A stretch of DNA of 64,000 bases from Mycogone perniciosa (Eukaryota; Ascomycota; Sordariomycetes; Hypocreales; Hypocreaceae), in the NCBI GenBank assembly GCA_025331125.1, contig JAOALB010000105.1, forward strand, positions 1 through 64,000, read 5' to 3'. The translations under genes were made by a program, and so were the position numbers. Each line of letters begins with the position of its first letter. Positions within the stretch are counted from its first letter, which is position 1. Positions 42,786 through 53,933 of this stretch are shown here, piece by piece. Under the pieces are notes generated by a model that ran no database searches, was not told the origin of the DNA, and saw only the letters and a program-made list of their open reading frames with translations.

Positions 42786-44042
42786 CTACTCTCTCACAAA
42801 CAATCCTGCCATACCCATCCCCGTGCCCACACACATGCTCACCACTCCAACCTCGCCTCCATCTCTCCTCAGCCCATGCATCAACGTGCTCGCCATCCTC
42901 GCCCCCGTCGCTCCGAGAGGATGTCCCAGCGCAATCGCTCCTCCATCAGGATTCACCTTGCCCTCCTCCCACACCTTCTCCAGTCCCAGCGCTCGCAGGG
43001 AATACACTGCCTGGCTTGCAAACGCCTCGTTGATCTCCCACCGGTGCACATCCCCGTTTGTGAGGCCAAGTCGCGAGAGCAGTTTGGGAATAGCCAGCGC
43101 GGGACCAATGCCCATCTCGTCTGGGTCACACCCTATCGTCGTGGCGGCCACGAACTTGCCCATGATGCGGTTCGTCAGCCCGAGTTCCGTCGCAGTGCTG
43201 CGGCGCATGAGAAGCGTTGCGGCCGCGCCGTCAGAGACCTGGCTTGAGTTGCCCGCTGTAGATGCGCCGTCTGGCTTGAACGCCGGCTTGAGCTTGGCGA
43301 GCGCCTCGATGGTCACGGTGTCCCGGATGCCGTCGTCCCTGGTGACGGTGATCTGGCGCTGCTCACTCACAGGATTGCCTTGCTTGTCAACCTCCTGAAA
43401 CCGAGTGTTCACAGGGGCAATCTCCGCGTCAAACTTGCCGGCATTCCGCGCCGCAGCAGCTCTCACGTGTGACTGCACTGCAAAGGCATCCTGATCCGCC
43501 CTCGAAACGCCATATCTCTCTGCCACATTCTCCGACGTGATACCCATGGGCATCACGCAATCTCGCACGTGCTTCTTCTCAGAATCCCTCAACTCCGGCC
43601 ACACATCCACAGGAACAGCCCTGCTGCCATAATTCCTCGTCATGCTCTCCATGCCCGCGCCGATGCCCGCATCAACCACGCCAGTGCGAATCTGCGCCGC
43701 CACCAGCGCAATGGCCTGCAAACTCGACGAACAAGCCCTGTTCACGGTGTACAGCGCCGTTGAGTTGGGATACCCCGCGTGATTGAGCGCCATGCGCGCA
43801 GCTTTAGAGCCGCCCAGCTCGGAGAGCACGACGCCTACACTGACGTCCTCCACGACGGAAGGGTCCATCTCCGGGACGGCCTCGCGCGTGGCTTGAAGGA
43901 CGGTGGCGAGGAGTTCTTCCGGGTAGGCATCTTTGAGTTGGCCTTTGTAGGAACGGCACACGGGCGTGCGAAGGGCGGAGAGAATAACGACGTCAGAGGG
44001 CGCCTTGGTGAGGACGGCGGCCAGGCCTTTGGGAACAGACAT
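42786..44042 (-). CDS. 3-ketoacyl-CoA thiolase (acetyl-CoA C-acyltransferase)
   Basis: Single exon of 418 residues. Catalytic residues are all visible: nucleophile C104 in NRACSSSLQA, NEAFA at 338-342, general-base H374 in ALGHPLGATGAR, and C404 in SMCVGTGMGMAG. Known reaction: thiolytic cleavage of 3-ketoacyl-CoA by CoA, releasing acetyl-CoA, the last step of beta-oxidation. Sequence style (DVVILSALRTPVCRSYKGQLKDAYPEELL) is closer to the fungal degradative thiolases than to the biosynthetic acetoacetyl-CoA type. No C-terminal SKL-like tripeptide is present (it ends FVRE) and no PTS2 nonapeptide is evident in the first 20 residues, so the compartment is open. Upstream, TTATAAG on the minus strand about 130 bases before the ATG may be the TATA element. 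Confidence 0.94.
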   Translation of the reverse strand: MSVPKGLAAVLTKAPSDVVILSALRTPVCRSYKGQLKDAYPEELLATVLQATREAVPEMDPSVVEDVSVGVVLSELGGSKAARMALNHAGYPNSTALYTVNRACSSSLQAIALVAAQIRTGVVDAGIGAGMESMTRNYGSRAVPVDVWPELRDSEKKHVRDCVMPMGITSENVAERYGVSRADQDAFAVQSHVRAAAARNAGKFDAEIAPVNTRFQEVDKQGNPVSEQRQITVTRDDGIRDTVTIEALAKLKPAFKPDGASTAGNSSQVSDGAAATLLMRRSTATELGLTNRIMGKFVAATTIGCDPDEMGIGPALAIPKLLSRLGLTNGDVHRWEINEAFASQAVYSLRALGLEKVWEEGKVNPDGGAIALGHPLGATGARMASTLMHGLRRDGGEVGVVSMCVGTGMGMAGLFVRE

Positions 44043-44741
44043 GTTGATGTTGGTTTGAAGTAGCTATCCACCAAGCAATGCAAGAATAAAGAAATAATAA
44101 AGAATAAAGAGAGAGTAAAAAAGGATGAGAAGGAAGAAGAGAAAGAGAATCGGAGGTCCGGGAGAAGGACTTATAAGAGTCGGCACTGAACTCGGCTAAG
44201 GTCTTCCGAATATGTGATATTCTGGCTCCCGGGCCGGCGACCATTGCCGATCCAGGTCGCGTGTGGGGTTTTTCTCTTAAAGCCATTTTAAAGCAGCTCC
44301 CCGCTCACTTCCGCTCCTCTCTGGCAGTTGAAGTCGGCAATGGTCAGAGGGTCTGACGCTAGGGGCTTGTATATGCTGGGGCTTATATGGGCTTATATGC
44401 TCCTTATGCTGGGGTTTGCAGCATCTGTTGAACGCTCCGTTTTGCACGTAAAATTCAGCACCGCGAGGATAGTATGAGAAAATGATGGTAATCGTGACAT
44501 AAACAAATGCACATGCTTGCTTTATACGCCGTATTCAAATAAACCATAGATACCCATTGGAGCCATCCGCCCTGCCGGTTCGACACCATCCACACGTATC
44601 CGTATCCGTACATCATGCCCGTGCCATCCTTTCACAATTTCAAAGTCCTCGTACATCATCATTCATCATAGCAATCCTCTCAAATGCCGCGGTATACCTA
44701 TAGATGAAACCACAATCTGAAATGCCACAAATCCCCCATCG
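44043..44741. other. Intergenic spacer upstream of thiolase
   Basis: Thiolase promoter and 3' region of the coiled-coil gene. It includes three close repeats of GCTTATATG/GCTGGGGCTT (about 44365-44415). No gene seen. Confidence 0.45.
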
Positions 44742-46478
44742 CTATCTGTACTGAATGCCCAGTCCAACCCTGAGATTTCCATTCGACTGCCCGCTAGCCC
44801 TCATCTTCTTGCTCGGACTGCTGCGATCACGTTTTGACTCGTCCCCGGCCGCGCCGCTGCCGCTAAACTTGCGCTTGTCCATCCCAGTCCCATTGTTGGG
44901 AAATAGTTTCGCTTGCATGGTCGCAGATTTCTCTGCTGGGCCTGGAGTACCATCGAAACCCCGACTAGGCTGTCTGCGGAGCATCTCAGTTGCCGCTTGA
45001 CTCGCTTGACTGTTAGAAATCTCGTCATCATCCTCCTCCTGAGTAGTAATAGCAGCAGCAGCAGCAGCAGCAACACCTCGTCGCGATCGTGTTGCCGGCA
45101 AAGGCCGGGAGGGTTGTGAACCAAGCGACTGCACCGCCTTCACTGACTCCAAAGCCTGTCTGGCTAGCTCCTCATTATCTTCTGCGGAAATGGTGCTTTC
45201 CCGGCTCTTGCGGCGCGAATGTCGTTTCGAGGGTGGTGTCGCAGGAATGAACTGCCGCTGTGAATACCTAGAACGTGGTTCCGACTGAGCCACTAGATTG
45301 ACCGAAGGCAAAAGCCCACCATGTTCCCCGCGAGGCCTATTCAAAGGAGTGGTGGGTAGTGATGACATGGACTGTGCATTACGATTATGCCTTCCCATCA
45401 ATCGCGGAGCAGGTCGGGTCATTACCATTGGTGTTGACGGAGCACTGTTGTTATTGTTGTCTTGGCTCTGGCTCATTGCCTCCAACAGAGCAGAGAGTCC
45501 GTGCTCCCGGCCGTCAGACTCGTCCCGATGCAAGGAATGGGGAGTTTGCCGAGGAGTTGCGCGAAGCTGCTGCGGTGTCGACATGGTTGCGTGCTTTGGC
45601 GTCAAGGCCCCGTGAAAGATGCCACCTGGGCTGCAAAGCATGTGAAAGTGCTCACGATTCTCCTTGATGCGGTTGAGCAGCATTTCCCTTTCCTCAACGA
45701 GACCAATGGTTTCCTCTTCCTTCCGCTGAATCACCTTCTTAGCCAGTTTCACCCGGCGGTTCAAGGCCTCGTTTTCCTCCATGGCTGTCTCGTACCACAT
45801 CTTCATCTGCAAGTATTTGGTCTGTAAGGACTCGGATGTGGTGCTCAACTCTCGCCTGGCTTGGCGAGAATGCTCAGCCATCCTGAGAGCGTCCACCTCC
45901 CGGCGGACCATATCATGTTCCACTGCAGCGCGTTTGGATTCTTCCTCGGCCTGCATACTGAGCAAGTTATACTGCAGTTTGTGATGCGCGGCTTCCATCT
46001 TCAATTTCTGATGCTCCGCGATGCATGTTTGGAGCATGGCGCGAAGCTCATCAGTTGAAGCGTCGAGGACCTGATGAGGTGTGGGTAGATTGTAGTCGGA
46101 TGCCATGTCGCGATCACGCAAGGTGTTTAGGACGGTGGCCGGTGGTGAGAAGAGAGCAGACTGTTGTGAGTTGGAGAACGCACGCCTAGAATTGCCATTG
46201 TTGGCTGCAACTTGCGTGGACGGCGGTGGAGTAAGCGACGACGGAATCACGGTAATGGCGGGCCTATCGTCGTTGGCCTCTGTTTTGAAGGATTGGATGG
46301 GGTCAATTGGGGACCCGGGGATTTCTGTGGATGGGAGCGTTATTTGTGATGATGGTTGAGGACCCGTCTCTTGGGGAGTGGCCGGGTCGAGAGCGCCAAA
46401 AGCGTGCTCGTCAGCCACAGCGCTATTGGAGTGAGGAGCGTCGAGCTCCGAATCCGAAGCCGAGGCCATGGCGGACAT
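44742..46478 (-). CDS. Coiled-coil protein of unknown function
   Basis: Single exon of 578 residues starting MSAMASASDSELDAP. The N-terminal 130 residues are Ser/Pro/Thr-rich. From about residue 140 to 290 there is a long heptad-type helix: DELRAMLQTCIAEHQKLKME, RRAVEHDMVRREVDALR-type text, and EENEALNRRVKLAKKVIQ through MLLNRIKENREHFH. After it comes a conserved-looking MLCSPGGIFHGALTPK, followed by a basic, Ser-rich tail with ATPPSKRHSRRKSRES, an eight-residue Ala run (from GCA repeats near 45055-45078), an acidic EEDDDE patch and KRKFSGSG/SPSKKMRAS at the end. The basic clusters could act as nuclear localisation signals. I do not recognise the family. The ATG at residue 4 is an equally possible start. 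Confidence 0.85.
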   Translation of the reverse strand: MSAMASASDSELDAPHSNSAVADEHAFGALDPATPQETGPQPSSQITLPSTEIPGSPIDPIQSFKTEANDDRPAITVIPSSLTPPPSTQVAANNGNSRRAFSNSQQSALFSPPATVLNTLRDRDMASDYNLPTPHQVLDASTDELRAMLQTCIAEHQKLKMEAAHHKLQYNLLSMQAEEESKRAAVEHDMVRREVDALRMAEHSRQARRELSTTSESLQTKYLQMKMWYETAMEENEALNRRVKLAKKVIQRKEEETIGLVEEREMLLNRIKENREHFHMLCSPGGIFHGALTPKHATMSTPQQLRATPRQTPHSLHRDESDGREHGLSALLEAMSQSQDNNNNSAPSTPMVMTRPAPRLMGRHNRNAQSMSSLPTTPLNRPRGEHGGLLPSVNLVAQSEPRSRYSQRQFIPATPPSKRHSRRKSRESTISAEDNEELARQALESVKAVQSLGSQPSRPLPATRSRRGVAAAAAAAITTQEEDDDEISNSQASQAATEMLRRQPSRGFDGTPGPAEKSATMQAKLFPNNGTGMDKRKFSGSGAAGDESKRDRSSPSKKMRASGQSNGNLRVGLGIQYR

Positions 46479-46764
46479 CGGACAGCGATGGGGATGGAGC
46501 GCAACCGAGAAAGAGTGATGAAGCCTGGTTGAGTTTCCTGCTGGCTAGCTCACGACTCCGCTTCAGATGTGGATCTTCGCACAACTTTGTCTGCCGTCGG
46601 TCGCGGGCTTCTTAGGGAGGAAAACCTTGTCAAGGGATTGAATGTAGCGCGACGAAGTGGTATGCTGGAGCGCTTCTTGGACAACTGGAATGCTGCTGCA
46701 TAGGCGAGCGAGGATGCGATGGCAATAAAAGCAGAGCGGTGAGGTGCGTGGCGCACTGCGTGTA

Positions 46765-46805
46765 TCGTGTCGTGTCGTGTCGTGTCGTGTCTCGTCGTGT
46801 CTCGT
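46765..46805. repeat. (TCGTG)n pentanucleotide microsatellite
   Basis: Seven to eight tandem TCGTG units, the later ones interrupted by CTCGT. It lies about 290-330 bases before the coiled-coil gene's start codon. Confidence 0.9.
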
Positions 46806-47304
46806 CCAGTTCCAGTCGAGTGGGTGGAGAGGTTGGAGCGGAAATGGGAGCGTTGATGGGTTGAGATGGCGAAAAGCTGGTCAATGCAGTCGGAGTGCTG
46901 CAGGGATGAAGAAAGTCGAGAGGCTGGCCAGTGAGCGGTGATGGTATGCGCCTTAGTCAGGCCGCTAGACCAAGAACCCCAGCCTCAGCCCATGTTGCCG
47001 AGGATTATCCGTCATGATGGTTTTCAGCCTCGCCGGATTGCTCTCATGAAGTGCCAGATCTCAATCAGTGAAAATCGGAAAATGCGGCATGCTTACAAAG
47101 GAACATGCCAAATCTGCTTCCTCCGTTATGGATCTTATACCATCCGTCTTTGAGGCGTGAGGGATGCTTGTCGTATTGTTCACGGCATGATGATGACGTT
47201 ACCAACTCAACTACGAAGTAGTACATCAATACTCCTCCGTAGCCCCCACCCCAGGTTGCAAATTCACTAGTCTGAGCTACTGCCATAGGAGATTCGTATT
47301 ATAT

Positions 47305-47366
47305 GAATAGTAGTAGTACTACGGAGTACTAGTGTAAAGTACGGAGTACTTCGTAGTAAGTACTAC
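47305..47366. repeat. TACGGAGTA motif block
   Basis: AGTAGTAGTACTACGGAGTA, then AGTACGGAGTACTTCGTAG, then TAAGTACTACTA within 62 bases, the densest of the family on this side of the window. Confidence 0.8.
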
Positions 47367-47657
47367 TACCTAACCAATAATCTCACCATCTTCTTCCAGG
47401 GACTGACTCCCGTTGCTTTTTCTTGCTTCTCGTTTGGATGCAACGCCTCTGGGGAGGCTAAAATTGCAGTGCAGGTTGGCTTGGCCTCGTTCATGTGGAT
47501 ATGACGCAGCTCCTGTTCAACTACTAACTTTATCCGCATATCTTGTAAAAGTAAAGAAAGTACTCCGTATTCAAGGCTGCCTCGTAGCCGTGTAGTTCCC
47601 CCTCGGACCCCTTTGCCATCCAACTCCCAACCATACAGAACGTCCATTATCATACCC

Positions 47658-48200
47658 TCACACCTCCCACAAGGCATCAAAATCCTCCATAGCTTTCTTC
47701 TCGCCACCCCGTCTCGTCTGCCTCCTCTCATCCACCCATCTCTTCATCGCACCAACAACCTTACCCGCCAACAACACCGGCAAAATCACAGGCCACAGCA
47801 CCATAACCACTACCCACCACACCACCACTGCCGCCTTGTCTCTTGTGGTGCCCTCTGAATCGAGATACCACTCCGGAATCCATCTCCCCGCCCTGCCCCT
47901 GCCGTTGATGCAAAGAATACAAATAATCCCAAACACCAGCCATCCTACTACCGACACGGGGATGAGAACTTTGATAATGGCGTTAGGATCGTAAGGCGTG
48001 ATGAACTCCTCGTAACGATGAAGACTCAGAGAGACGTCATTGGAGTTGCTTCCCGTGATGGGTGGACATGAATAGATGGGCGTCGAAGCTGCTGTGTGAT
48101 GAAGAGACCCAGAGTATTCGGTAGCTGGGTCTTGCACGTCTGGCCGTGGTGTTGCACACGTCCTGAGACCCGGTAGATGCCTCGTTTCTAGGGCGAACAT
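47658..48200 (-). CDS. Small two-helix membrane protein, unknown
   Basis: Single frame of 180 residues from the ATG at 48200 (MFALETRHLPG); the frame stays open upstream to 48341 but that start is less likely. Residues 1-90 are polar. Two strong hydrophobic segments follow: AIIKVLIPVSVVGWLVFGII (about 93-117) and AAVVVWWVVVMVLWPVILPV (about 135-158). The C-terminus is highly charged (MKRWVDERRQTRRGGEKK) and ends DFDALWEV. The charge pattern favours a cytosolic C-terminal tail. No family recognised; support is the open frame plus coherent membrane topology. Confidence 0.65.
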   Translation of the reverse strand: MFALETRHLPGLRTCATPRPDVQDPATEYSGSLHHTAASTPIYSCPPITGSNSNDVSLSLHRYEEFITPYDPNAIIKVLIPVSVVGWLVFGIICILCINGRGRAGRWIPEWYLDSEGTTRDKAAVVVWWVVVMVLWPVILPVLLAGKVVGAMKRWVDERRQTRRGGEKKAMEDFDALWEV

Positions 48201-48803
48201 TTTGCTGGGAAACGATATGAATGTATGATTATGGGCTTTCTCGTAGCGGCAGATATGGGATCGGACATGGATAAAATTGCTTGATAGTCTTGACTCGGGT
48301 TGTTGTTCTAAAAAAGAGGAGAGAGGCTTCAAAAATCTCACTCTCTCAGAGTCTATTCATTCCTTCCCCGAAGGCGCTCTCCATGAGCTGTACATTCGGC
48401 AGGTAGTTGTTATGATCTGGAAAGCAGCGCTGTCTGGGCAATCAATTTTAGCGGTAATATTGGGAAGTTGTTTACTATCCAGATCTTGTATCGCTGTTTC
48501 CTCCCTCATAATGACCACGAACAGTTAAGAGTCAAATAGCAACTCGAAGAGCGATCAATAAAGATATATAATTACTATCGTAGTATTCGCCATGTCTCCT
48601 ATGCTTGGTATCTATTATGCTGTCAACTCCGTACAAATACTCTCCACTGCTGGGCTTTGGTATACTGCACCAATACGTGTACAACCTCGGCCTTGAATTG
48701 AAAACACGCAGTTTATGCCACAAGTTAGCATATGTCATTAGCACACGTCCACTCACTGCTCATGGCATCAAATCCATGAAACGTAAATCTCCAATCCTCC
48801 TGT
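48201..48803. other. Intergenic spacer between membrane protein and LRR gene
   Basis: Promoter of the small membrane protein and 3' end of the LRR gene. No further gene or strong repeat. Confidence 0.4.
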
Positions 48804-51800
48804 TCAGTCTAATTCATCGGACCCATCGTCGCCGTTCTCTGCTCTCCATGCAGCCATATCTGCGGCCGGCACTCGTCCACGCAGCCATCGCATTGTAGCT
48901 TCAGTTCCTCGCTCCAAAACGTTCCATCTGGGAACTCTAAATCGGTTGCCCGTAACCTCAAGTCTTTCGAGTCCATCCCTGCCACCCAAGAGTCCAATTC
49001 GAGGATCCAGATGAGCAATGTCGTTGCTGGACACATCCACAATCTTGAGGCCCTTGATCGACGCTGGGTCGAGTTCAGTGAGATGGTTGTTGGACGCCAG
49101 TAGCACCATCATCTTTGGAAAGGTTTGCTTCAGATCCGGCGGAAGGGCACTTAAACGATTCAGAGAAATATCAACCTTCTCTAGCACAGGGGCGCGAAGA
49201 AATTTCGTCAAGGGACCCAGGCTGGTGATATGATTCGACGTCAAATTTAGCTCCCTGAGGGCAGGCAATTCCAGCTCCTCCGCCAGGTATGTCTCCCCCA
49301 CCATCTGATTATGGCCCAAGGCCAGCGATGTCAAGGTTTCCGAAAACAAACTCAGGGAGTTGGGGAAGTAAGCAAAAAGGTTATGGTGGAGTTGCGCCTG
49401 TTTCACTTGGTGTCTAGCAGCGACCGCGGAGCAAATACTGACATCTAGATTAGACGACTCCGTTCGTGACCGGTCAAGTAATCCACCCGGCTTAACCTGC
49501 CAAGTCTCATCCGTCAATGTCTGTGCACGAGACCTAGCCGGCGAGTGCGGTGCGGAAGTTGGAGGCGTAGCAAAATAGTCATCCCCATCGGATCGGCTGT
49601 CTGTGTCACGGCTATCAGGCTCTTGGGCATTTTGTTTCTTGTTCACGCCAAGTTGGTTCATCATGTCCGTCATCGTTGACTGGTCGTTTTGTTCCTGATA
49701 TGGCGGAGGCGGTTCAAGTCTCCCGGCAAGAACCTCTTTGATCTCATCTGTTGATGCTGAGGCAAACTTCTTGTCTCGCAAGGGATTTCCACTCAGTCGG
49801 AACATAGTCAAGTTATCCATCCGAGCTACTTCGGGGGGGACCATTCGGATGTCATTGCTCGAGAAGTCTGCTTGTCGAATCTTCTCAAGGCTCGTAAAAC
49901 TGTTTGGAATGATAGAAATATTGTTCGTGTCCACCGCAAGTGTCAGGAGATTGATCCATGTTGACATGTTAGGGAGTTCCTGCAATCGGTTCATCGAAAG
50001 TGAGAGGGTGTGGAGAACGGGAAGGCTAATAAGAGTGTCAGGGGGTACCAGCCGAGTCAATTTATTTGTAGAAATGTCGAGGGTCTGAAGCACGGGCAGT
50101 GTTCCAATAGGCTCCTCAATAAGAGTTCCTGAAAGTTTATTTCTCTTCAGATCGAGCTCTGTCAACGGCAGTTTTGCGAGACCATCAAAGCTAAGAGACT
50201 CGAAGCAATTTTCACTCAGGTTGATAATGCGCAGTCGGGACATATTCTCGACATCTGGAGGTAGGGCAGTTACTTTATTGCCGTGGATATCCAATACTTC
50301 CAGGGCCGTCAAATTGGAAAGGCTTGGGCTTAACGGCCCGGCAAGGCGATTGTTCGCCAATTTGAGATCTCGAAGCGCTGTCATTTGAGCGATGATGTCG
50401 AGACAGTCGTTTTCGAGGCAGTTTGATGACTATCATAAGTTAGCAATAAGAAACGCTTGTCGCATTTTGTTCGCCTTCTTACCAGATTGAGGGAGCTCAA
50501 GTGAGCCAGACGGCGGAGTCCCATGGGCACGCCAATCAACTTGTTGCCGTGCAAATCAAGCGTCTCCAGGCCCCCAAAAATATTGCCTTGGCTATCCTCA
50601 TCTTGGTCGAAGTCTTCGAGGCTGCGATCAGGGAACACCATGTCGTCCAACGTCTCCAAATCATTGTCCGCAGCAATGAACCTAGTCAGCTCCACGCTCT
50701 CTGCCCAACTTCCAGATGCTCCGATGCTCTCAAAATCATACATCTTCATAACCTCATTCGGGATCTCTTTCAGTCCGAGCGCAGCAATATTGAGTTTGCC
50801 CGTGGTCCTTCCAGCCCCCACACGCTGCTTCAAAACCTTGTCCTTTGAATCTTCTCCTATGCTCAAATTAAACGGATCGTTATAGGCCGTATCAAAATTG
50901 AAGCCATTGTCGGAGGGGACAATGATGGTCACATCATTAGTAGACAAGCCTGGGTTTCCAGAGGCCTTCATGGCGGCTCTCTTGGCAGCTTTGGCCTTCG
51001 CAATGTGATCCCGGAGTGCTGATGAGGATTTGCGAGCTGACAAGGCGGGGGTGTCGACAGGAGTCTGTCGCAACGTAGGGGCGATGGGCTGAATAGTGCC
51101 ATCCCATGAAGCAGCCGACGGACTGGGGGGCTCCGAGTCACCATTTTCGCTGAATGCTGACATGGATGGTTTCTTCAAGAGCCTATTCGCCGATGCTTTT
51201 GGCTTTAAGGTCTTGGCCGGGGCTGTCTTCGGTCCTGGCTTGGTTGGAGTCCTTCCCAGTGGCTTTTTATCCGGGCTTGGACTTCGAGTGTCCGGTAGAC
51301 TCGTCATAGAGGCTGATAGTTTTGACGCTGTCAGTGAGGCACGGCTTGATGACGGTCGAAGTTTTGGGGCATTGGAGCCTGCAGATCCTATTTTCGATGG
51401 CGTCCCTTGGATGACTGAAAGTGGCCTCTTGAAGCCATTGTTTGTTGAGGCTCGGACACCAGAAAAGACGGTCTCATCGGGACCAGCACTTGATGGAGGT
51501 CGGCTTGTTTGCCTGGACGAGGGCCTTGCAGATCCGTCAGAATTATGACTGGAACCTGGCCTTGAGTGTGAGCTTTCAGCCCGTGACTTCGGCCTGTTCT
51601 GATCAAAAAACGAAGATGATTTCTTGCTCAATGCAGGTGATGAAGGTATTTGCGCGAGAGTCTCCATTGTCCGTTCAGATAACGAAGGCCTTGGCTTCTT
51701 AGGTCGAGACTTGGCTGAATCTGTTGTGGAGGCTGTGTCTGAAGAGTAGGGGAGAATGTTGCCATCGTCAAAATCTTCAGAGATTCCTACAGAGCCATTC

Positions 51801-52312
51801 AAGTATGAATGCAGCAGAGCATTTGGCGAGTCCCCTTCAGGCGTCGACGCTCTCTGAGGGGGATGCCTGTCCGACTCTCGGGGTTCAGCCCAGGGCTTGT
51901 ATTGTGTCGCAGGCGCATTTGTAATGGTGCTCCATCGTCGCTGGGAAGTCGATACTGCTCGTGTGGGCTGTTGAGCTGTCGTAGTAGGCTTTGTAGCTGA
52001 TGCTCGAATCGAACTGGAACGCAGATGGTCTCTTGACGCAGAAGCTCGCAGGGGCGGAGCTCGTCCATCGCCATTGCTGACAGAGGGGCGCAACTGGCCA
52101 CGGGAGGCTGAAGCTCGTAGCTTGGGGTTCTGTAGCTCTACAGTACCAGTTGCACCCCCGTACAGACTGTCTCTGGACGGCTTTGGGCGAAGTGATGTTG
52201 AGGCCGTGGCGGAAGATGTTGGTTTGGGGATGCCAGAGACGGAGATAGGACGAGGCACAGGTAGACGGGACAAGCGCGGATTGCTGCTCGGGCGATCCTG
52301 TGAGCTATCCAT
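48804..52312 (-). CDS. Leucine-rich-repeat protein, LRRC40-like, with long disordered N-terminus
   Basis: Two exons: 52312-50483 and 50429-48804, phase 0 (donor GTAAGA, acceptor GATAG), about 1151 residues. The first 530 residues are low-complexity Ser/Pro/Arg, with repeated LRASASRxxLR units and many SP sites. The LRR region begins near GKLNIAALGLKEIPNEV and runs to near the C-terminus, with units such as LETLDLHGNKLIGVPMGL, LTALEVLDIHGNKVTALP, LPLTELDLKRNKL and LRELNLTSNHITSL. The intron interrupts the LRR solenoid. A break after SGNPLRDKKF (with its helical cap) and about 120 disordered residues splits the LRRs into two blocks, a layout seen in LRRC40-type proteins. It likely serves as an intracellular protein-binding scaffold; there is no signal peptide or kinase domain. 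The start MDSSQDRPSS is chosen because the upstream in-frame extension is hydrophobic and Cys-rich. Confidence 0.88.
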
Positions 52313-52955
52313 TTTGAACTGGATGCATGTACTGTGATGCAACACAACTGCCGTTCCTGGCAGAGGTAGTTGAAGATGGACTGGGGTGAGTTTCGAGTTT
52401 GGACAATCGGACAAGCAGCTGCAGCTCAAGCAAACAACCAGAGCTACGAATGGGACAAACCACAACGAGATGCAGACAAAGGATCGTGGGTCAATGCAAG
52501 ATGCCGTGGGTGAAGACGGCGCCTAGAGTATCGTTCGTTCAAAGAGAGACAAAAGAAGGAGAAATCGTCGACACACGTGCGAAGAAGAAAGGACAAAATA
52601 TCAATTCCGGACCCTGCATCTCGGCCTGTCATGTACAATTGGCCTTGACGGCTAGTGCGGAGCAGCCCCCTGGACCCTTGTCAGGGGTTCTGACAGCACT
52701 GAGCCTCCAATCACGTGGGCGTAATTTAGAGCTCCATATGCCCAATTTATTCCATGATCCTGGATAGCACTCCGTATTCATGCACTCCATAATGTTGTGC
52801 ATTGGCAGCCCCATTCTTCAAGGCCTCCATGTGTTTGATGCGACGTTACTCGTATTTTACAGATCCGGTACCTCGTGGTTGGTAGTAGTGCTATGTACTT
52901 CGCCCATTAAAGCAGTACTCCGTACGGAGTACAGCCGTCTGAATCCCAGCATGCA
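52313..52955. other. Intergenic spacer, promoter of LRR gene
   Basis: Holds the LRR promoter and the DUF2293 3' end. A palindromic TACTCCGTACGGAGTA lies at about 52916-52931. Confidence 0.45.
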
Positions 52956-53933
52956 TCATTCCAACACCCAGTCGCTCTCCTCTCCATATCCCCCATCACT
53001 ATCGACCATATCCGACAGCTCATATAAATCGTCATCTTCATCTTCCGATTCCTGGTACTCCTCTCCACAGGAAATGTCACTGCTCATTTCGCTCTCGTCT
53101 TCCGGTTCAGTTTCATCGAGGGTCAAGTCAATAACGACCTGTGGTTGTGACACAGGTCTTGTACTTGTACGTCTCAACGTCTGCTGTCGCTTCGGCATCT
53201 GTTTGAGGCCTGGCTTATAAATTTCCTTCCTCTTTGCGGTGGAAATCACTTTCGCCGCTTCATTCGTTGAGCCTGAGCGCCGTCTTTTGGGGTTTCGAGG
53301 GGAAGAAATAAGATCATGGCCCTTTCTCTTGGGCCCGCTGTTAGTATTTCCCAAACCCAATGTCCTTGACCTTGCTCCACCGCCCCATTCCTCCAGGACT
53401 CGCAATATTTCTTCATGAACAGCTCGTCTAGCGGCTGTTTTATCAGCTGTTCCCTTTATAATCTTGTCGTAATTGGTGTGACAGTGTCGAACATGGGCTT
53501 GAACTGCTAGACGTGCCTTGTCGTCCAACTCCAACGTTCCCGTCCGCCCTACTCTTCCACTCCGTTTCTTCAGAGTCCGCTTGAGAATCAAGGCCACGTC
53601 GTACTTGGGAATCTTCGGAAAGATTTTCACGATACTGCTCTCGAATGTGTCGTGCGTGGCCGCGTCCCGCCTCTCAACGGCAACGCGTCTCTTGGATCTA
53701 GTAGCGCGCTCTTCCGCAAACACTTCGCTTAGGATCCATTTCGGTGCTCGAAGCCCCTCCTGTTTGGTCTTATTTATGACCACATAGAGTGTCTTTTTCG
53801 CTTCATGAGTCTTGCGGCGACAGAGGGCTGTCAAGTACACGTTTCCTTTCCTGAGAAATCCGTAGCCTTTGGGCATAGGTGTCCCTGGAGAGACGACTGG
53901 TTCGTGAGGCTTCATGCTTGTAACGTAAGCCAT
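52956..53933 (-). CDS. DUF2293 family protein with SUMO-interaction-like motif
   Basis: Single exon of 325 residues. The N-terminal half (GYGFLRKGNVYLTALCRRKT; LYVVINKTKQEGLRAP) followed by DTFESSIVKIFPKIPKYDV and the block AVQAHVRHCHTNYDKIIKG with ARRAVHEEILRVLEEWGG is the pattern I know as fungal DUF2293, whose function is unproven. The C-terminal 130 residues are disordered: basic patches (GPKRKGHD, NPKRRRSGS) that could be nuclear localisation signals, then VVIDLTLDETEPEDE, a hydrophobic stretch followed by acidic residues that fits a SUMO-interaction motif, and an acidic tail with SDW near the end. A nuclear role is inferred, not shown. Confidence 0.85.
   Translation of the reverse strand: MAYVTSMKPHEPVVSPGTPMPKGYGFLRKGNVYLTALCRRKTHEAKKTLYVVINKTKQEGLRAPKWILSEVFAEERATRSKRRVAVERRDAATHDTFESSIVKIFPKIPKYDVALILKRTLKKRSGRVGRTGTLELDDKARLAVQAHVRHCHTNYDKIIKGTADKTAARRAVHEEILRVLEEWGGGARSRTLGLGNTNSGPKRKGHDLISSPRNPKRRRSGSTNEAAKVISTAKRKEIYKPGLKQMPKRQQTLRRTSTRPVSQPQVVIDLTLDETEPEDESEMSSDISCGEEYQESEDEDDDLYELSDMVDSDGGYGEESDWVLE

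Larger units (their letters stand above)
46479..47657. other. Intergenic spacer with GTCGT repeat
   Basis: Promoter and leader of the coiled-coil gene, then the 3' end of the next minus-strand gene. It contains a TCGTG run (46765-46805) and a dense TACGGAGTA block (47305-47366). No gene supported. Confidence 0.5.
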
